A stretch of DNA of 64,000 nt from contig JARGPN010000010.1 of NCBI GenBank assembly GCA_029213045.1, forward strand, positions 310,001 to 374,000, read 5' to 3'. Position numbers and translations under genes: made by a program. Source of the DNA: Alcanivoracaceae bacterium. GTDB lineage: Bacteria; Pseudomonadota; Gammaproteobacteria; Pseudomonadales; Alcanivoracaceae. Below the pieces are notes generated by a model. It had not been told where the DNA came from. It ran no database searches and saw nothing but the letters and a program-made list of their open reading frames with translations. Below are positions 29,962 through 37,406 of the stretch, piece by piece (positions within the stretch are counted from its first letter, which is position 1; every line of letters starts with the position of its first letter).

Positions 29962-29989
29962 GCCGCCACTTTTTTCGGAGGCAGCATCC

Positions 29990-31081
29990 ATGGGTTTTAA
30001 CTGCGGTATCGTCGGCCTGCCCAATGTGGGCAAATCAACTCTGTTCAACGCTTTGACCAAGGCCGGTATCGAAGCGCAGAACTTCCCGTTCTGCACCATC
30101 GAACCCAACACAGGCGTCGTGCCGGTGCCCGACCCTCGTCAGGACAAGCTGGCGGCGATCGTCGTTCCTGAGCGCGTACTGCCGACCACTATGGAATTCG
30201 TCGACATTGCAGGGCTGGTTGCCGGCGCCTCTAAAGGCGAAGGCTTGGGCAACAAATTCCTGGCCAACATCCGCGACACAGACGCCATCGCACACGTCGT
30301 ACGCTGCTTCGTCGACGAAAATGTTATCCACGTCTCCGGCCGCGTTTCGCCCCTCGACGACATCGCCACTATCAATACAGAGTTAGCACTTGCTGACTTG
30401 GAATCAGTTGAAAAAGCTCAGCTTCGCGCTAGCAAAGCGGCCAAAGGTGGTGACAAAGACAGCGCCGCGCAAATCGCTGTATTTGAGAAATTGCTGCCCG
30501 TCCTGAATGAAGGGAACCCTGCCCGCGCCGCCGGCTTGAATGACGACGAGAAGAAAGCGATCCGTTCATTCAACTTGCTCACCCTGAAGCCCACGATGTA
30601 CATCGCCAACGTCGATGAAAGTGGTTTTGAGAACAACCCACTGCTCGACGCCGTGCGTGAACTGGCAGAGAAAGAAAACGCCATCGTCGTTCCGATTTGC
30701 GCCAAGATCGAATCTGAAATCGCCGAACTCGACGAAGATGAAAAAGTCGATTTCTTACAGGAAATGGGCATGGACGAACCCGGCCTAAACCGCGTTATCC
30801 GCTCCGGCTACAGCCTGCTTGGCTTGCAAACCTACTTTACTGCCGGCAAAAAAGAAGTCCGCGCTTGGACCATCCCCGTTGGCGCCACAGCACCGAAAGC
30901 GGCCGGCGTGATCCACACTGACTTCGAGAAAGGCTTTATTCGGGCAGAAGTGATTGGCTACGACGACTACATTGCTTGCAACGGAGAGTCCGGTGCCAAG
31001 GATGCTGGAAAATGGCGACTAGAAGGCAAAGAGTATGTCGTGAAAGACGGTGACGTAGTCCACTTTCGCTTCAACGTCTAA
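29990..31081 (+). CDS. ychF: Redox-regulated ATPase YchF (Obg family)
   Basis: A ribosome-associated P-loop protein of the Obg family that prefers ATP. The start after CGGAGG gives [23 protein letters not shown] and 363 residues, the family length. Further motifs are [40 protein letters not shown] and the C-terminal TGS domain ([26 protein letters not shown]). Downstream of pth-rplY as in E. coli relatives, but divergent here. Closed by a terminator. Confidence 0.96.
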   Translation: MGFNCGIVGLPNVGKSTLFNALTKAGIEAQNFPFCTIEPNTGVVPVPDPRQDKLAAIVVPERVLPTTMEFVDIAGLVAGASKGEGLGNKFLANIRDTDAIAHVVRCFVDENVIHVSGRVSPLDDIATINTELALADLESVEKAQLRASKAAKGGDKDSAAQIAVFEKLLPVLNEGNPARAAGLNDDEKKAIRSFNLLTLKPTMYIANVDESGFENNPLLDAVRELAEKENAIVVPICAKIESEIAELDEDEKVDFLQEMGMDEPGLNRVIRSGYSLLGLQTYFTAGKKEVRAWTIPVGATAPKAAGVIHTDFEKGFIRAEVIGYDDYIACNGESGAKDAGKWRLEGKEYVVKDGDVVHFRFNV

Positions 31082-31089
31082 CCCCACAC

Positions 31090-31113
31090 AGGCGATTGGG
31101 TGCCCAATCGCCT
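31090..31113 (+). terminator. Terminator after ychF
   Basis: Stem AGGCGATTGGG / CCCAATCGCCT with a 2-base gap between arms, followed by TTTTT; 9 bases after the ychF stop. Confidence 0.85.
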
Positions 31114-31164
31114 TTTTAATTTCAGCAATTTCTCTTCAGCGTAGCAGTTCCACCAACCGCCCTA

Positions 31165-31231
31165 TCGCCTGCAGGCAGGCTCCCACAAAAGACAAACCCT
31201 ATTCCCTGACCCACAGCTTGCCTGCAAGCGA
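31165..31231. repeat. REP pair downstream of ychF
   Basis: 31165-31187 is an intact copy with stem GCCTGC/GCAGGC. The mirror copy near 31209-31231 keeps the stem GCTTGC/GCAAGC, but its TGTGGGA end is damaged. Confidence 0.75.
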
Positions 31232-31350
31232 TCCTGCCTCACCAACGGCACCATCACTCACAAACCAGTCCACACACAGAAAAGACCAACGAAAACAGGC
31301 CAATCCTCATTGGCAAAAACAAAGATTGCACCGAAACATCAAAATCAGGG

Positions 31351-31379
31351 TTGACACTCCACCCGCCCTCCCTGAAAAT
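31351..31379 (+). promoter_or_regulatory. Promoter of tRNA-Met
   Basis: A perfect -35 TTGACA, a 17-bp spacer and the -10-like GAAAAT, followed by a GC-rich discriminator (TCGCGGCC); about 40 bp before the tRNA. Confidence 0.65.
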
Positions 31380-31417
31380 TCGCGGCCTTCGCTCAAAGCG
31401 AAGAACTTAAGAATTAT

Positions 31418-31494
31418 GGCTACGTAGCTCAGTTGGTTAGAGCACAGCACTCATAATGCTGGGGTCGGTGGTTCAAATCCACCCGTAGCCACCA
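31418..31494 (+). tRNA. tRNA-Met (elongator, anticodon CAT), island insertion site
   Basis: Starts GGCTACGTAGCTCAGTTGG like E. coli elongator tRNA-Met, with anticodon loop CTCATAA, T arm GGTGGTTCAAATCCACC and encoded CCA. The similarity over the acceptor and D arm favours methionine over lysidine-type isoleucine. Its 3' end forms the left half of the att repeat of the integrated island. Confidence 0.93.
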
Positions 31495-31495
31495 T
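31478..31495 (+). repeat. Left attachment repeat of the island
   Basis: TCCACCCGTAGCCACCAT, the last 17 bases of tRNA-Met plus one, identical to 37368-37385. Insertion therefore left the tRNA intact. Confidence 0.9.
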
Positions 31496-31604
31496 CTCTT
31501 GTTCCAAGACACTCCCAGAAAGACCTTAAAACCCCCTAAAAACCAGCATTAAAGCCATTATTCCGTCCATACCGTTCCGACGTATACCTATGGAATCTAG
31601 CCCC

Positions 31605-31629
31605 AATAGGGGGTAGCTTTGGGGGTAGA
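31605..31629 (+). repeat. Candidate left arm-type integrase site
   Basis: GGGGGTAGCTTTGGGGGTA: two GGGGGTA words 12 bp apart. A near-copy in the same orientation lies at 37285-37308. A further reversed word (TTACCCCC) follows at about 31649. Confidence 0.5.
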
Positions 31630-31671
31630 TTGGCACCCGCCAAAACAGTTACCCCCAGACAGGCAGTTAGT

Positions 31672-32892
31672 ATGGCATTGTCAGATACGGCGATTAAGGC
31701 CGCAAAAACAGCCAACAAGGCATACAAGCTCAGCGATGAAAAAGGGCTATTCCTGCTAATCAACCCAAACGGCTCCAAGTGGTGGCGGCTCAAGTATCGG
31801 TTTGCCGGTAAAGAAAAGCAGCTATCCCTTGGCACCTACCCTGACGTATCGCTGAAAAAGGCCCGCGCCAAAAGGGAAGCCGCCCGCGAATTGCTGGAAA
31901 ACGGGGCCGACCCATCCGCGCAACGCAAAGCAGAAAAGCTCGCAAGCCAAACAGCCGCCAAAAATAGTTTTGAAGCCATCGCCATTGAATGGTTTACACA
32001 AGAAAGCCCCCATTGGTCAGCAAGTCATCGAAGCCGCGTTGAGCGCATTCTTAAAAAAGACCTGTTCCCGTACATTGGCTTCCGCCCCATTGGAGAAATA
32101 ACACCGCCTGAGCTACTGGCAGCGTTAAGGCGAGTAGAGAGCCGTGGCGCAATCGCTACAGCAAGACGTGGCCGACAAAATGCAGGGCAAGTATTCCGCT
32201 TTGCCGTCGCTACTGGCCGCGCAGAACGTGACCCATCCCAAGACTTAGCCGGAGCGCTAGCCACACCAATAAAAACTCACCTCCCATCAGTGACCGAACC
32301 TAAAGAAGTTGGCCCGCTCCTGAACGCGCTAGAGGGCTATCAGGGCAGCACAGTTGTTTGCTCCGCCTTACGCCTTGCACCGTTGACGTTTGTTCGTCCT
32401 AGTGAGCTACGGAACGCTAAGTGGGCAGACATGGACTTAGAAGCGAAGGAGTGGCGCTTCATAGTCACCAAAACCAATACGCAACACATCGTTCCGCTAT
32501 CCAAACAAGCGCTTGCCGTACTGCACGACCTACAACCACTGACCTGCAAGAGTGAGTATGTTTTCCCAAGCGCACGCTCTAACCATCGCCCAATGAGTGA
32601 CAACGCCGTCCTGTCAGCAATGCGCCGCATGGACATAGCGAAAGATGAAATGTGTGGTCACGGCTTTAGAGCAATGGCCCGAACCATTCTTGATGAAGTG
32701 CTGAACTTCCGCACCGACTGGATAGAACACCAATTGGCTCACGCAGTCAGGGACGCTAACGGCAGAGCATACAACCGCACAGCGCACCTAGCAGGACGCA
32801 AAAAGATGATGCAGGCATGGGCTGATTACTTGGATGACCTTAAAGCTCAGGCGAAAAGCAGCAACGTGGTTTTAATCAACACCGCACGATAA
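31672..32892 (+). CDS. P4-type tyrosine integrase of the island
   Basis: Catalyses site-specific recombination between the tRNA-Met att sites. The start MALSDTAIKAAKTANKAYKLSDEKGL is the family N-terminus (406 residues; an upstream TTG is in frame). The arm-binding domain (DUF4102) covers about 1-85 (LFLLINPNGSKWWRLKYRFAGKEKQLSLGTYPDVSL), a core-binding domain follows, and the catalytic domain has the first Arg in FVRPSELRNAKW, HGFRAMARTIL, and the nucleophile Tyr in GRAYNRTAHLAGR. It is adjacent to the att site and reads away from the tRNA. Confidence 0.95.
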   Translation: MALSDTAIKAAKTANKAYKLSDEKGLFLLINPNGSKWWRLKYRFAGKEKQLSLGTYPDVSLKKARAKREAARELLENGADPSAQRKAEKLASQTAAKNSFEAIAIEWFTQESPHWSASHRSRVERILKKDLFPYIGFRPIGEITPPELLAALRRVESRGAIATARRGRQNAGQVFRFAVATGRAERDPSQDLAGALATPIKTHLPSVTEPKEVGPLLNALEGYQGSTVVCSALRLAPLTFVRPSELRNAKWADMDLEAKEWRFIVTKTNTQHIVPLSKQALAVLHDLQPLTCKSEYVFPSARSNHRPMSDNAVLSAMRRMDIAKDEMCGHGFRAMARTILDEVLNFRTDWIEHQLAHAVRDANGRAYNRTAHLAGRKKMMQAWADYLDDLKAQAKSSNVVLINTAR

Positions 32893-32983
32893 ATCGAATT
32901 GCTCAGCCTAGCGCGACGGCGCGAAAACCTGTTTCCCTGACAGGCTGGCTGGGCAAACTATTCAGGGGCCACAGGGGTATGGC

Positions 32984-33793
32984 ATGGATAAAACAATACT
33001 AGATGAAAACGGCCTTCCAAACTTCGGACTAAACCAGCTATCAATTGTCGATGCAGCAACACTCGTGGCCATATGCCTATACCACAACGGCATTATTGAG
33101 AGCCCAGAGATGGTTGGCGTAATTTTTGATGCTGAGGGCTGGATCTCTCGCCCATGGAACCATGCTGAGACCAAGAACGCACTCTTTAAACATGCATCAG
33201 AGTACGCACAATCCATCGCCAAATTTGTTGAAGCCAACCACATCACCGCATCAAAGACTTCCCGATGGCTCACAGGCGAAATCAATCCAACCGGTACCTA
33301 TATTGACCTTGATGAGCTGTATAAATGGGGCGAGCTAACAGACACTCGCATTGAAGGCTATGTCCTTGATGAATATAACGTCGATCAAGCCAATAAATTT
33401 GATGAGCTTTGCTTAGCAGACAGGCGCTTCCGCATGAAGCAAGAGAACCCAATATTCTTTGGACTGAGCGATCTATCAAGAGAAGAGCTTGAGGCAAAAT
33501 ATGAGGATATAGCGACCAAATACCTTGCAACGCCTCCCCTCGCTCCACAAAAGAAATTAGAAACAGACAAGAGCGATTCAACACCCAGAGAGAAAAACAC
33601 GCTCCTAAAAATCATTGCTGCTTTAGATGAAATGGTCAGAACCCAAGAGAAAGGAGAGTGGAGCGAAAAACCATACTCCGATAGCGAAGCAATCGCCGCC
33701 CAGATGAGGGAATTAAGCTTAACTAACCCAGCCAAGCGAGAAACCATCTGCAAATGGATAAAAGCGGCGAGAGGCTTGAGCCGTTCTAATTAG
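32984..33793 (+). CDS. Island protein of unknown function (269 aa)
   Basis: Starts at an ATG eight bases after AGGGG. No catalytic motif was recognised. A helical middle part (AQSIAKFVEANHITASKTSRWLTGEI) could be a small helix-turn-helix. The C-terminal 70 residues (REKNTLLKIIAALDEMV, YSDSEAIAAQMRELSL, RETICKWIKAARGL) form a module that I recall from other integrated elements next to AlpA genes, again without known function; that comparison is from memory. It stands between the integrase and the AlpA-like gene. Confidence 0.65.
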   Translation: MDKTILDENGLPNFGLNQLSIVDAATLVAICLYHNGIIESPEMVGVIFDAEGWISRPWNHAETKNALFKHASEYAQSIAKFVEANHITASKTSRWLTGEINPTGTYIDLDELYKWGELTDTRIEGYVLDEYNVDQANKFDELCLADRRFRMKQENPIFFGLSDLSREELEAKYEDIATKYLATPPLAPQKKLETDKSDSTPREKNTLLKIIAALDEMVRTQEKGEWSEKPYSDSEAIAAQMRELSLTNPAKRETICKWIKAARGLSRSN

Positions 33794-33891
33794 GACTCTC
33801 CCATGCTAATTAGAACGCGACTTGATGCGATCAGAATTTTACGCCCTATATTGAATAGCCATGTTCCCTACCAAAACGGAGAGATACGGAC

Positions 33892-34098
33892 ATGGCCAAG
33901 CAGAACCAAGAAACTCTATTACGTCGCAAACAGGTTGAAGCTCGATGTGGAATTAGTCGCAGCTCAATTTACGACGCCATCCAGCGAAACGCATTCCCCC
34001 GCCCCGTAAAGCTAATTGGTCGCACAGTCGCATGGACTGAAAGCAGCATTGACCAGTGGATTGCTGAACGAGTCGCCGCCAGCAATAGCGAAGCGTAG
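33892..34098 (+). CDS. AlpA-family regulator (MerR-like helix-turn-helix)
   Basis: A 68-residue DNA-binding protein: ETLLRRKQVEARCGISRSSIYDAIQRNAFPRPVKLIGRTVAWTESSIDQWI contains the helix-turn-helix at about 10-35 and the conserved FPRPVKLIGRTVAW segment of AlpA proteins. In prophage P4-like elements AlpA-type proteins activate the integrase gene or act as excisionase, so this is the probable switch for island excision. GGAGAG precedes the ATG. Confidence 0.88.
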   Translation: MAKQNQETLLRRKQVEARCGISRSSIYDAIQRNAFPRPVKLIGRTVAWTESSIDQWIAERVAASNSEA

Positions 34099-34110
34099 GG
34101 GGGAGCCGTC

Positions 34111-34419
34111 ATGAATAAAAAAAGGCCACCCGTAGGCAGCCAATCTCACAACATCAATTCTACTTCCCTCAACGCTCAGCGCCAACGCTTGCTTGATGCT
34201 TTGAATGCCGCCAGCACGCAGGGCATGACAACCATTCAGATACGCGAGCGGCTAGACATCATGATGCCAGCGGCAAGGGTACATGAGCTGCGCTGGAGTC
34301 ACGGCTACAACATCTCCCTACTTTGGAGCCATGACGAAAACGCGCAAGGCAACCGCCACTCATGCGCTCGCTATGTGCTACTGCCAGGAACATGGAAGCA
34401 GCCAGAGGGGACACTCTAA
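34111..34419 (+). CDS. Small helix-turn-helix protein of the island
   Basis: A 102-residue protein preceded by AGGGGGGAG. Residues about 23-60 (QRQRLLDALNAASTQGMTTIQIRERLDIMMPAARVHELRW) look like a winged-helix DNA-binding unit; the rest (GYNISLLWSHDENAQGNRHSCARYVLLPG) may form the wing. Function unknown. Its stop overlaps the next start (TAATG). Confidence 0.65.
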   Translation: MNKKRPPVGSQSHNINSTSLNAQRQRLLDALNAASTQGMTTIQIRERLDIMMPAARVHELRWSHGYNISLLWSHDENAQGNRHSCARYVLLPGTWKQPEGTL

Positions 34420-34610
34420 TGAAACGCTTTCTAGTCACAGTAGAGAGGGTTGTCACGGTCGAAGTAATCATAGAGGCCGACACATCTAGCGAAGCAAAAC
34501 AGCGCGCGCTTTATGGCTGGGGCAAACACTCAATGCAAACCGTAAGCGACCCTCAAGCAGCCAATGTGCGCCAGCTAGATACTACCGGCGGGAGTTGTCA
34601 TGGCGACTGA
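34419..34610 (+). CDS. Island protein of unknown function (63 aa)
   Basis: MKRFLVTVERVVTVEVIIEADTSSEAKQRALYGWG and so on: a strand-strand-helix start and a polar tail ending GGSCHGD. Not recognised. It overlaps both neighbours (TAATG before, 11 bases with the following gene), so it is very likely translated as part of the same operon. Confidence 0.55.
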   Translation: MKRFLVTVERVVTVEVIIEADTSSEAKQRALYGWGKHSMQTVSDPQAANVRQLDTTGGSCHGD

Positions 34611-35010
34611 TAAACGCGCCCGCAAGAAAGGCAGACAAGGTGCAGCTAGCTTTATGGGCATCCCCCACCACATTCTTGAGAGCTGCGCTTATGCGTCACT
34701 GGATGGCTGGGCGGTACGTTTGCTAGTAGATATTGCTGCACAGTACAAAGGCTATAACAACGGCGACCTAACAGCGGCATGGACGATCATGAAGCCCAAA
34801 GGGTGGCGCTCAAAAGGCACGCTAAACAAAGCACTGATAAAGCTAAAGGGATGCGGTCTAATTGAAATAACGCGCCAAGGCGGAAGGCATAAGCCGTCAC
34901 TGTATGCGATAACGTGGCAGAGCATTGATGAGTGCAAGGGCAAACTAGAAGTTAAGCCGACAACGAAACCTAGCAACCTTTGGCGTGATTGTAAGTTATC
35001 CAGCAATTAG
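34600..35010 (+). CDS. Winged-helix protein next to an iteron-like array (candidate replication or partner protein)
   Basis: A 136-residue basic protein. After a Lys/Arg-rich start (DKRARKKGRQG) it has a winged-helix-like core: AVRLLVDIAAQYKGYNNGDL, AWTIMKPKGWRSKGTLNKALIKLKGCGLIEITRQGGRHKPSLYAIT. This is the pattern of one replication-initiator-type wHTH domain, in which a second helix binds DNA and the RQGGRHKPSLY stretch forms the wing. Only one such domain is present, so it is not a full Rep protein. An array of four CTATGTG-containing repeats begins ten bases after the stop codon, which suggests a binding site. Confidence 0.6.
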   Translation: MATDKRARKKGRQGAASFMGIPHHILESCAYASLDGWAVRLLVDIAAQYKGYNNGDLTAAWTIMKPKGWRSKGTLNKALIKLKGCGLIEITRQGGRHKPSLYAITWQSIDECKGKLEVKPTTKPSNLWRDCKLSSN

Positions 35011-35389
35011 CAGATTCCGTACCCGCTATGTGTACCAATGCGCCCTCTATGTGGGGCAGTCAGCGAGAAATGGAGGCGAACGCTAAAATGATTACCCTCT
35101 ATGTGTACCAGTCAGGCCCATTTCCAACACCTCATTACCCTCTATGTGTACACCTTTATATATTACCAAGGGGTAGTGTTTTCATTACTGCTTTAATCCT
35201 TCTGTTTACTGTTATTTATGCGCGCGCTTTTTTGCGGCTGAATATCACGACCATTGATACGGGAGGGGGTATGCGTAGGTCTAGGCTCATTGAATATAAA
35301 GACCATTGGAGTAGCCGTTCTTTCACGCCGTCAAATCAGAAAAACCGTATTTAACGCAACACGGTTCACACCAAAGGCGATAGATAGCG
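35011..35389. other. 379-bp non-coding stretch with repeats and an AT-rich segment
   Basis: The first 140 bp hold the iteron-like repeats; the following part (about 35152-35225) is AT-rich (TTTATATATTACC, TTCATTACTGCTTTAATCC). No gene was supported here. Confidence 0.5.
35020..35152 (+). repeat. Iteron-like array, four copies of (TTACCCT)CTATGTGTACC
   Basis: CTATGTG cores start at 35026, 35047, 35099 and 35142, all in the same orientation. Copies 3 and 4 share TTACCCTCTATGTGTAC; copy 1 keeps TACCCGCTATGTGTACCA and copy 2 CCCTCTATGTGG. Core spacings are 21, 52 and 43 bp, near multiples of 10.5, so the sites would face the same side of the helix. The flank on the right is AT-rich. Confidence 0.7.
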
Positions 35390-35584
35390 ATGAGCAAAAA
35401 CAGAATGTTTAATGGCGCAAACACTCAACGGCTAATTGTCAGCATCGAAGCGGAAACCATATCTAAAGTAGACAAATTAATTGACCGACGAGAACCTAAA
35501 CGACACCCAGCACGCGGCAACCGTTCGGAGTTTGTACGGCTAGCCATTGAGCGTGAATTAACACGCTGGCGGAATGATGATTAA
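35390..35584 (+). CDS. Ribbon-helix-helix-type small protein
   Basis: A 64-residue protein: NTQRLIVSIEAETISKVDKLIDRRE, then NRSEFVRLAIERELTRW. A strand followed by two helices with the NRSEFVRLAI motif is typical of CopG/Arc-type repressors. AGGCGATAG lies upstream of its ATG. It stands between the repeat array and the minus-strand toxin-antitoxin candidate, and could regulate either; target unknown. Confidence 0.7.
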   Translation: MSKNRMFNGANTQRLIVSIEAETISKVDKLIDRREPKRHPARGNRSEFVRLAIERELTRWRNDD

Positions 35585-35909
35585 CGGCTATCTATAGGTG
35601 ATGCTTTTCCGACACATACACGCGCGCGCACGGGTAGCGCGGACTAATTTCGGGAGCAGTACGCGCATGCGTAAGGGCAACGCTCAATAGCTCCAGTAGG
35701 GGGGGGAAGGTATAAACTCATTGGGCATGCCAGCCAAGACCGCCTCCCAAGCCTTTCTTAATTGCTAACGCACTTGCTTCCATAAACAACCACCCAACAT
35801 GAGCACAGGTAGAGCCGCCTTGGGCAAGGGACAGGCAAAGGGGAAGGCTAAAGACAATTCAGGATTTGGATAACTTGCATCCAGCCGAAAACCAACTAAT
35901 GAGGTGGCT
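35585..35909. other. 325-bp stretch without a supported gene
   Basis: GC-alternating sequence (ACACGCGCGCGCACG near 35622) and a run of eight G near 35700. No gene was supported; the minus-strand pair ends at the right side of it. Confidence 0.4.
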
Positions 35910-36347
35910 CTAGCTTCCATGATCATAAAGGGTGAAGTCGTGATCAAACCACAGAACATAAAATATCTGACTGATACGATACCCAACCATTGGCGCCAAC
36001 CCGTTATATCTAAATACTAACAAGGTAGCCTTATCTGCAGTTATGAATTTCGGGATTGTGGCTCCAGCAATGGCATCACAACCTATCTTTTCAAGGCCGA
36101 GCCCGTGCCTGCCTGCCCCCCACGCATCACTCCACCTCAGAGAGCGCCTCCTAAAAATAGACTCAGCAACTGCGATTTTGTGAGGTGCATCCAAGGAGGA
36201 AAAGCAATACTTGCCTGACTGTATTCGTTCAAACGAGAAGACCACAGGATCGCTCTCAGTTGAAGCAGGCTCAATTGCCTTAATTAGGGCGCCTTGCTTT
36301 TTGACGGGGGCAGAAATATTTTTCCTGCCTTTATTATTTTTTCCCAT
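35910..36347 (-). CDS. Candidate toxin partner of the Panacea protein (145 aa, unassigned)
   Basis: A basic N-terminus (MGKNNKGRKNISAPVKKQG) is followed by a compact domain: FSFERIQSGKYCFSSLD, a helix KIAVAESIFRRRSLRWSDAW, GLGLEKIG, and a strand-rich end LLVFRYNGLAPMVGYRISQIFYVLWFDHDFTLYDHG. The final GYR..-strand-strand-DH arrangement recalls RelE-like RNase toxins, but the resemblance is weak and I cannot assign a family. The reason for calling it a toxin candidate is its place 21 bp downstream of a Panacea/DUF4065 gene, on the same strand, in a mobile island. Confidence 0.5.
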   Translation of the reverse strand: MGKNNKGRKNISAPVKKQGALIKAIEPASTESDPVVFSFERIQSGKYCFSSLDAPHKIAVAESIFRRRSLRWSDAWGAGRHGLGLEKIGCDAIAGATIPKFITADKATLLVFRYNGLAPMVGYRISQIFYVLWFDHDFTLYDHGS

Positions 36348-36368
36348 GCTCCTTGGGCTCTACTCGTG

Positions 36369-36821
36369 TTATTGAATGCGAGTTTTGAAGTATTGCTTAA
36401 GGTCTTCCTCTGGGATTATTCCAGCAGACTCCTCATGCTCAAGCCACGGCGTTTCTTCGTGGGTCATATTGCGCAGCTTCCAAGCAGAAAACTGCCCAAA
36501 GACTTCGTACACCTCGTTCAGAAACTCTTGTTGGTCAGCGCCAAACGTACTACACAAGGTAACGCCTTCAGGGGAAGGGGCAGGAATAGCGCTGCGCCCA
36601 TACTCTTTGTAAGCATGGTATACGTTAGGCACTACCGGTCCATGCGCCCAAGCCTCTATATGGTCTGGGAACAGAGAGTTTTCAAAAATGGCTAGGTGAA
36701 AGCCTTGGGCGTAATAAAGAAGCTTTTGTAGCTTCAGATTAGAAATTCCGGTTTCTGCATCCTCTTGGTCGTCACGGACAAGAAAGTACTGCGCAACGTC
36801 ATTTGCAGATATTTTAGACAC
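36369..36821 (-). CDS. Panacea (DUF4065/SocA-like) antitoxin candidate
   Basis: A 150-residue protein with the DUF4065 signature: SANDVAQYFLVRD, NLKLQKLLYYAQGFHLA, LFPDHIEAWAHGPVVPNVYHAYK, and the later helix DQQEFLNEVYEVFGQFSAWKLRNMTHEETPW. The domain, named Panacea, occurs as the neutralising part of many type II toxin-antitoxin pairs and in SocA. A GTG start with GGAGG six bases upstream was chosen. It is transcribed first, ahead of the candidate toxin. Confidence 0.8.
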   Translation of the reverse strand: MSKISANDVAQYFLVRDDQEDAETGISNLKLQKLLYYAQGFHLAIFENSLFPDHIEAWAHGPVVPNVYHAYKEYGRSAIPAPSPEGVTLCSTFGADQQEFLNEVYEVFGQFSAWKLRNMTHEETPWLEHEESAGIIPEEDLKQYFKTRIQ

Positions 36822-37367
36822 GCTTGCCTCCAGCAATCATGTGGCTATCAAGGCGTGCGATTATAGTTATTGGGCCTTGAAAACATACTGGATACTAACA
36901 TTAGCCGGACAATTTAGTAAAAATTCCGACGAACTGTACATGGGGACAGTTTTGCGGCTCTACGTATATCCCCTACGGATAATGCCTAGACACCAAATAC
37001 CAAGTAGAAGCGACATCCCCAAATAAACACCCTGAATCAAAGAGCTGCAGGGTTTGCCTATCAAGCGAAATGCCGTCTCTCCGGCTGTCACACCACTAGG
37101 CAGGTGTCGCAGGCTTGGGCTAGCTAAAGCAAAACCATTAAACCAATCCGCCAGCCTCAAAGTAATAACGGAACGCTTAACAATGCGTAGGCTATTCACC
37201 TATAAAAAAGTAGAACTTACACCACCTGAAAGCGGCCAACCGACCTACATAGCGAACCCAAGCGCATACCAAGACACATTGGCAAATCGGGGGTAACTTT
37301 GGGGGTATATTTCAATAGTCATATAATTTTATTATTTATTATCAGTCACTTAAATCTCTAGTTTGAC
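36822..37367. other. 546-bp right end of the island
   Basis: No gene was supported. A 79-residue open frame (36960-37199, minus) with a hydrophobic C-terminal part exists, but it has only a GTG start and no ribosome site. The promoter of the Panacea gene should lie near 36822-36900. The candidate right arm site is at 37285-37308. Confidence 0.45.
37285..37308 (+). repeat. Candidate right arm-type integrase site
   Basis: GGGGGTAACTTTGGGGGTA, differing at one base from the left copy at 31605-31629 and in the same orientation. Confidence 0.5.
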
Positions 37368-37385
37368 TCCACCCGTAGCCACCAT
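37368..37385 (+). repeat. Right attachment repeat of the island
   Basis: TCCACCCGTAGCCACCAT, identical to 31478-31495. It is an orphan tRNA 3' end, marking the right boundary. Confidence 0.9.
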
Positions 37386-37406
37386 ATCGCAGCGCATACG
37401 CTGCAC

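Larger units (their letters stand above)
29586..29989. other. 404-bp rplY-ychF divergent intergenic region
   Basis: It carries a REP pair at 29775-29857 and the ychF promoter element near 29953. The rest, including GC-rich sequence next to rplY, shows no gene. Confidence 0.5.
31082..31417. other. 336-bp ychF-tRNA-Met intergenic region
   Basis: Contains the ychF terminator, a REP pair and the tRNA-Met promoter, each listed separately. No gene was seen. Confidence 0.6.
31478..37385 (+). mobile_element. 5.9-kb integrative island in tRNA-Met
   Basis: The segment is bounded by an 18-bp direct repeat of the tRNA 3' end, starts with a tyrosine integrase gene next to the tRNA, and contains an AlpA-type regulator and small unknown genes, in contrast to the core genes on both sides. 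Near each end lies the same motif pair GGGGGTARCTTTGGGGGTA in the same orientation, a candidate integrase arm site. No capsid, packaging or conjugation genes were seen, so it would depend on a helper or move only by integration and excision. Cargo visible: a candidate toxin-antitoxin pair and a winged-helix gene with an iteron-like array. Confidence 0.9.

Noticed and set aside
35020-35152. The four repeats downstream of the winged-helix gene as a CRISPR array
   Set aside because: Repeats are short, spacing is uneven (21, 52, 43 bp) and no cas gene is present.
35765-35986. 73-codon minus-strand frame overlapping the end of the toxin candidate
   Set aside because: Overlaps the 145-residue gene in another frame and lacks a ribosome site.
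36960-37199. 79-codon frame on the minus strand in the right end of the island with a hydrophobic C-terminus
   Set aside because: Only a GTG start, no ribosome site, and no recognisable family; kept as non-coding.
31478-37385. The island as a prophage
   Set aside because: No capsid, tail, terminase or lysis genes; content fits a small integrative element.
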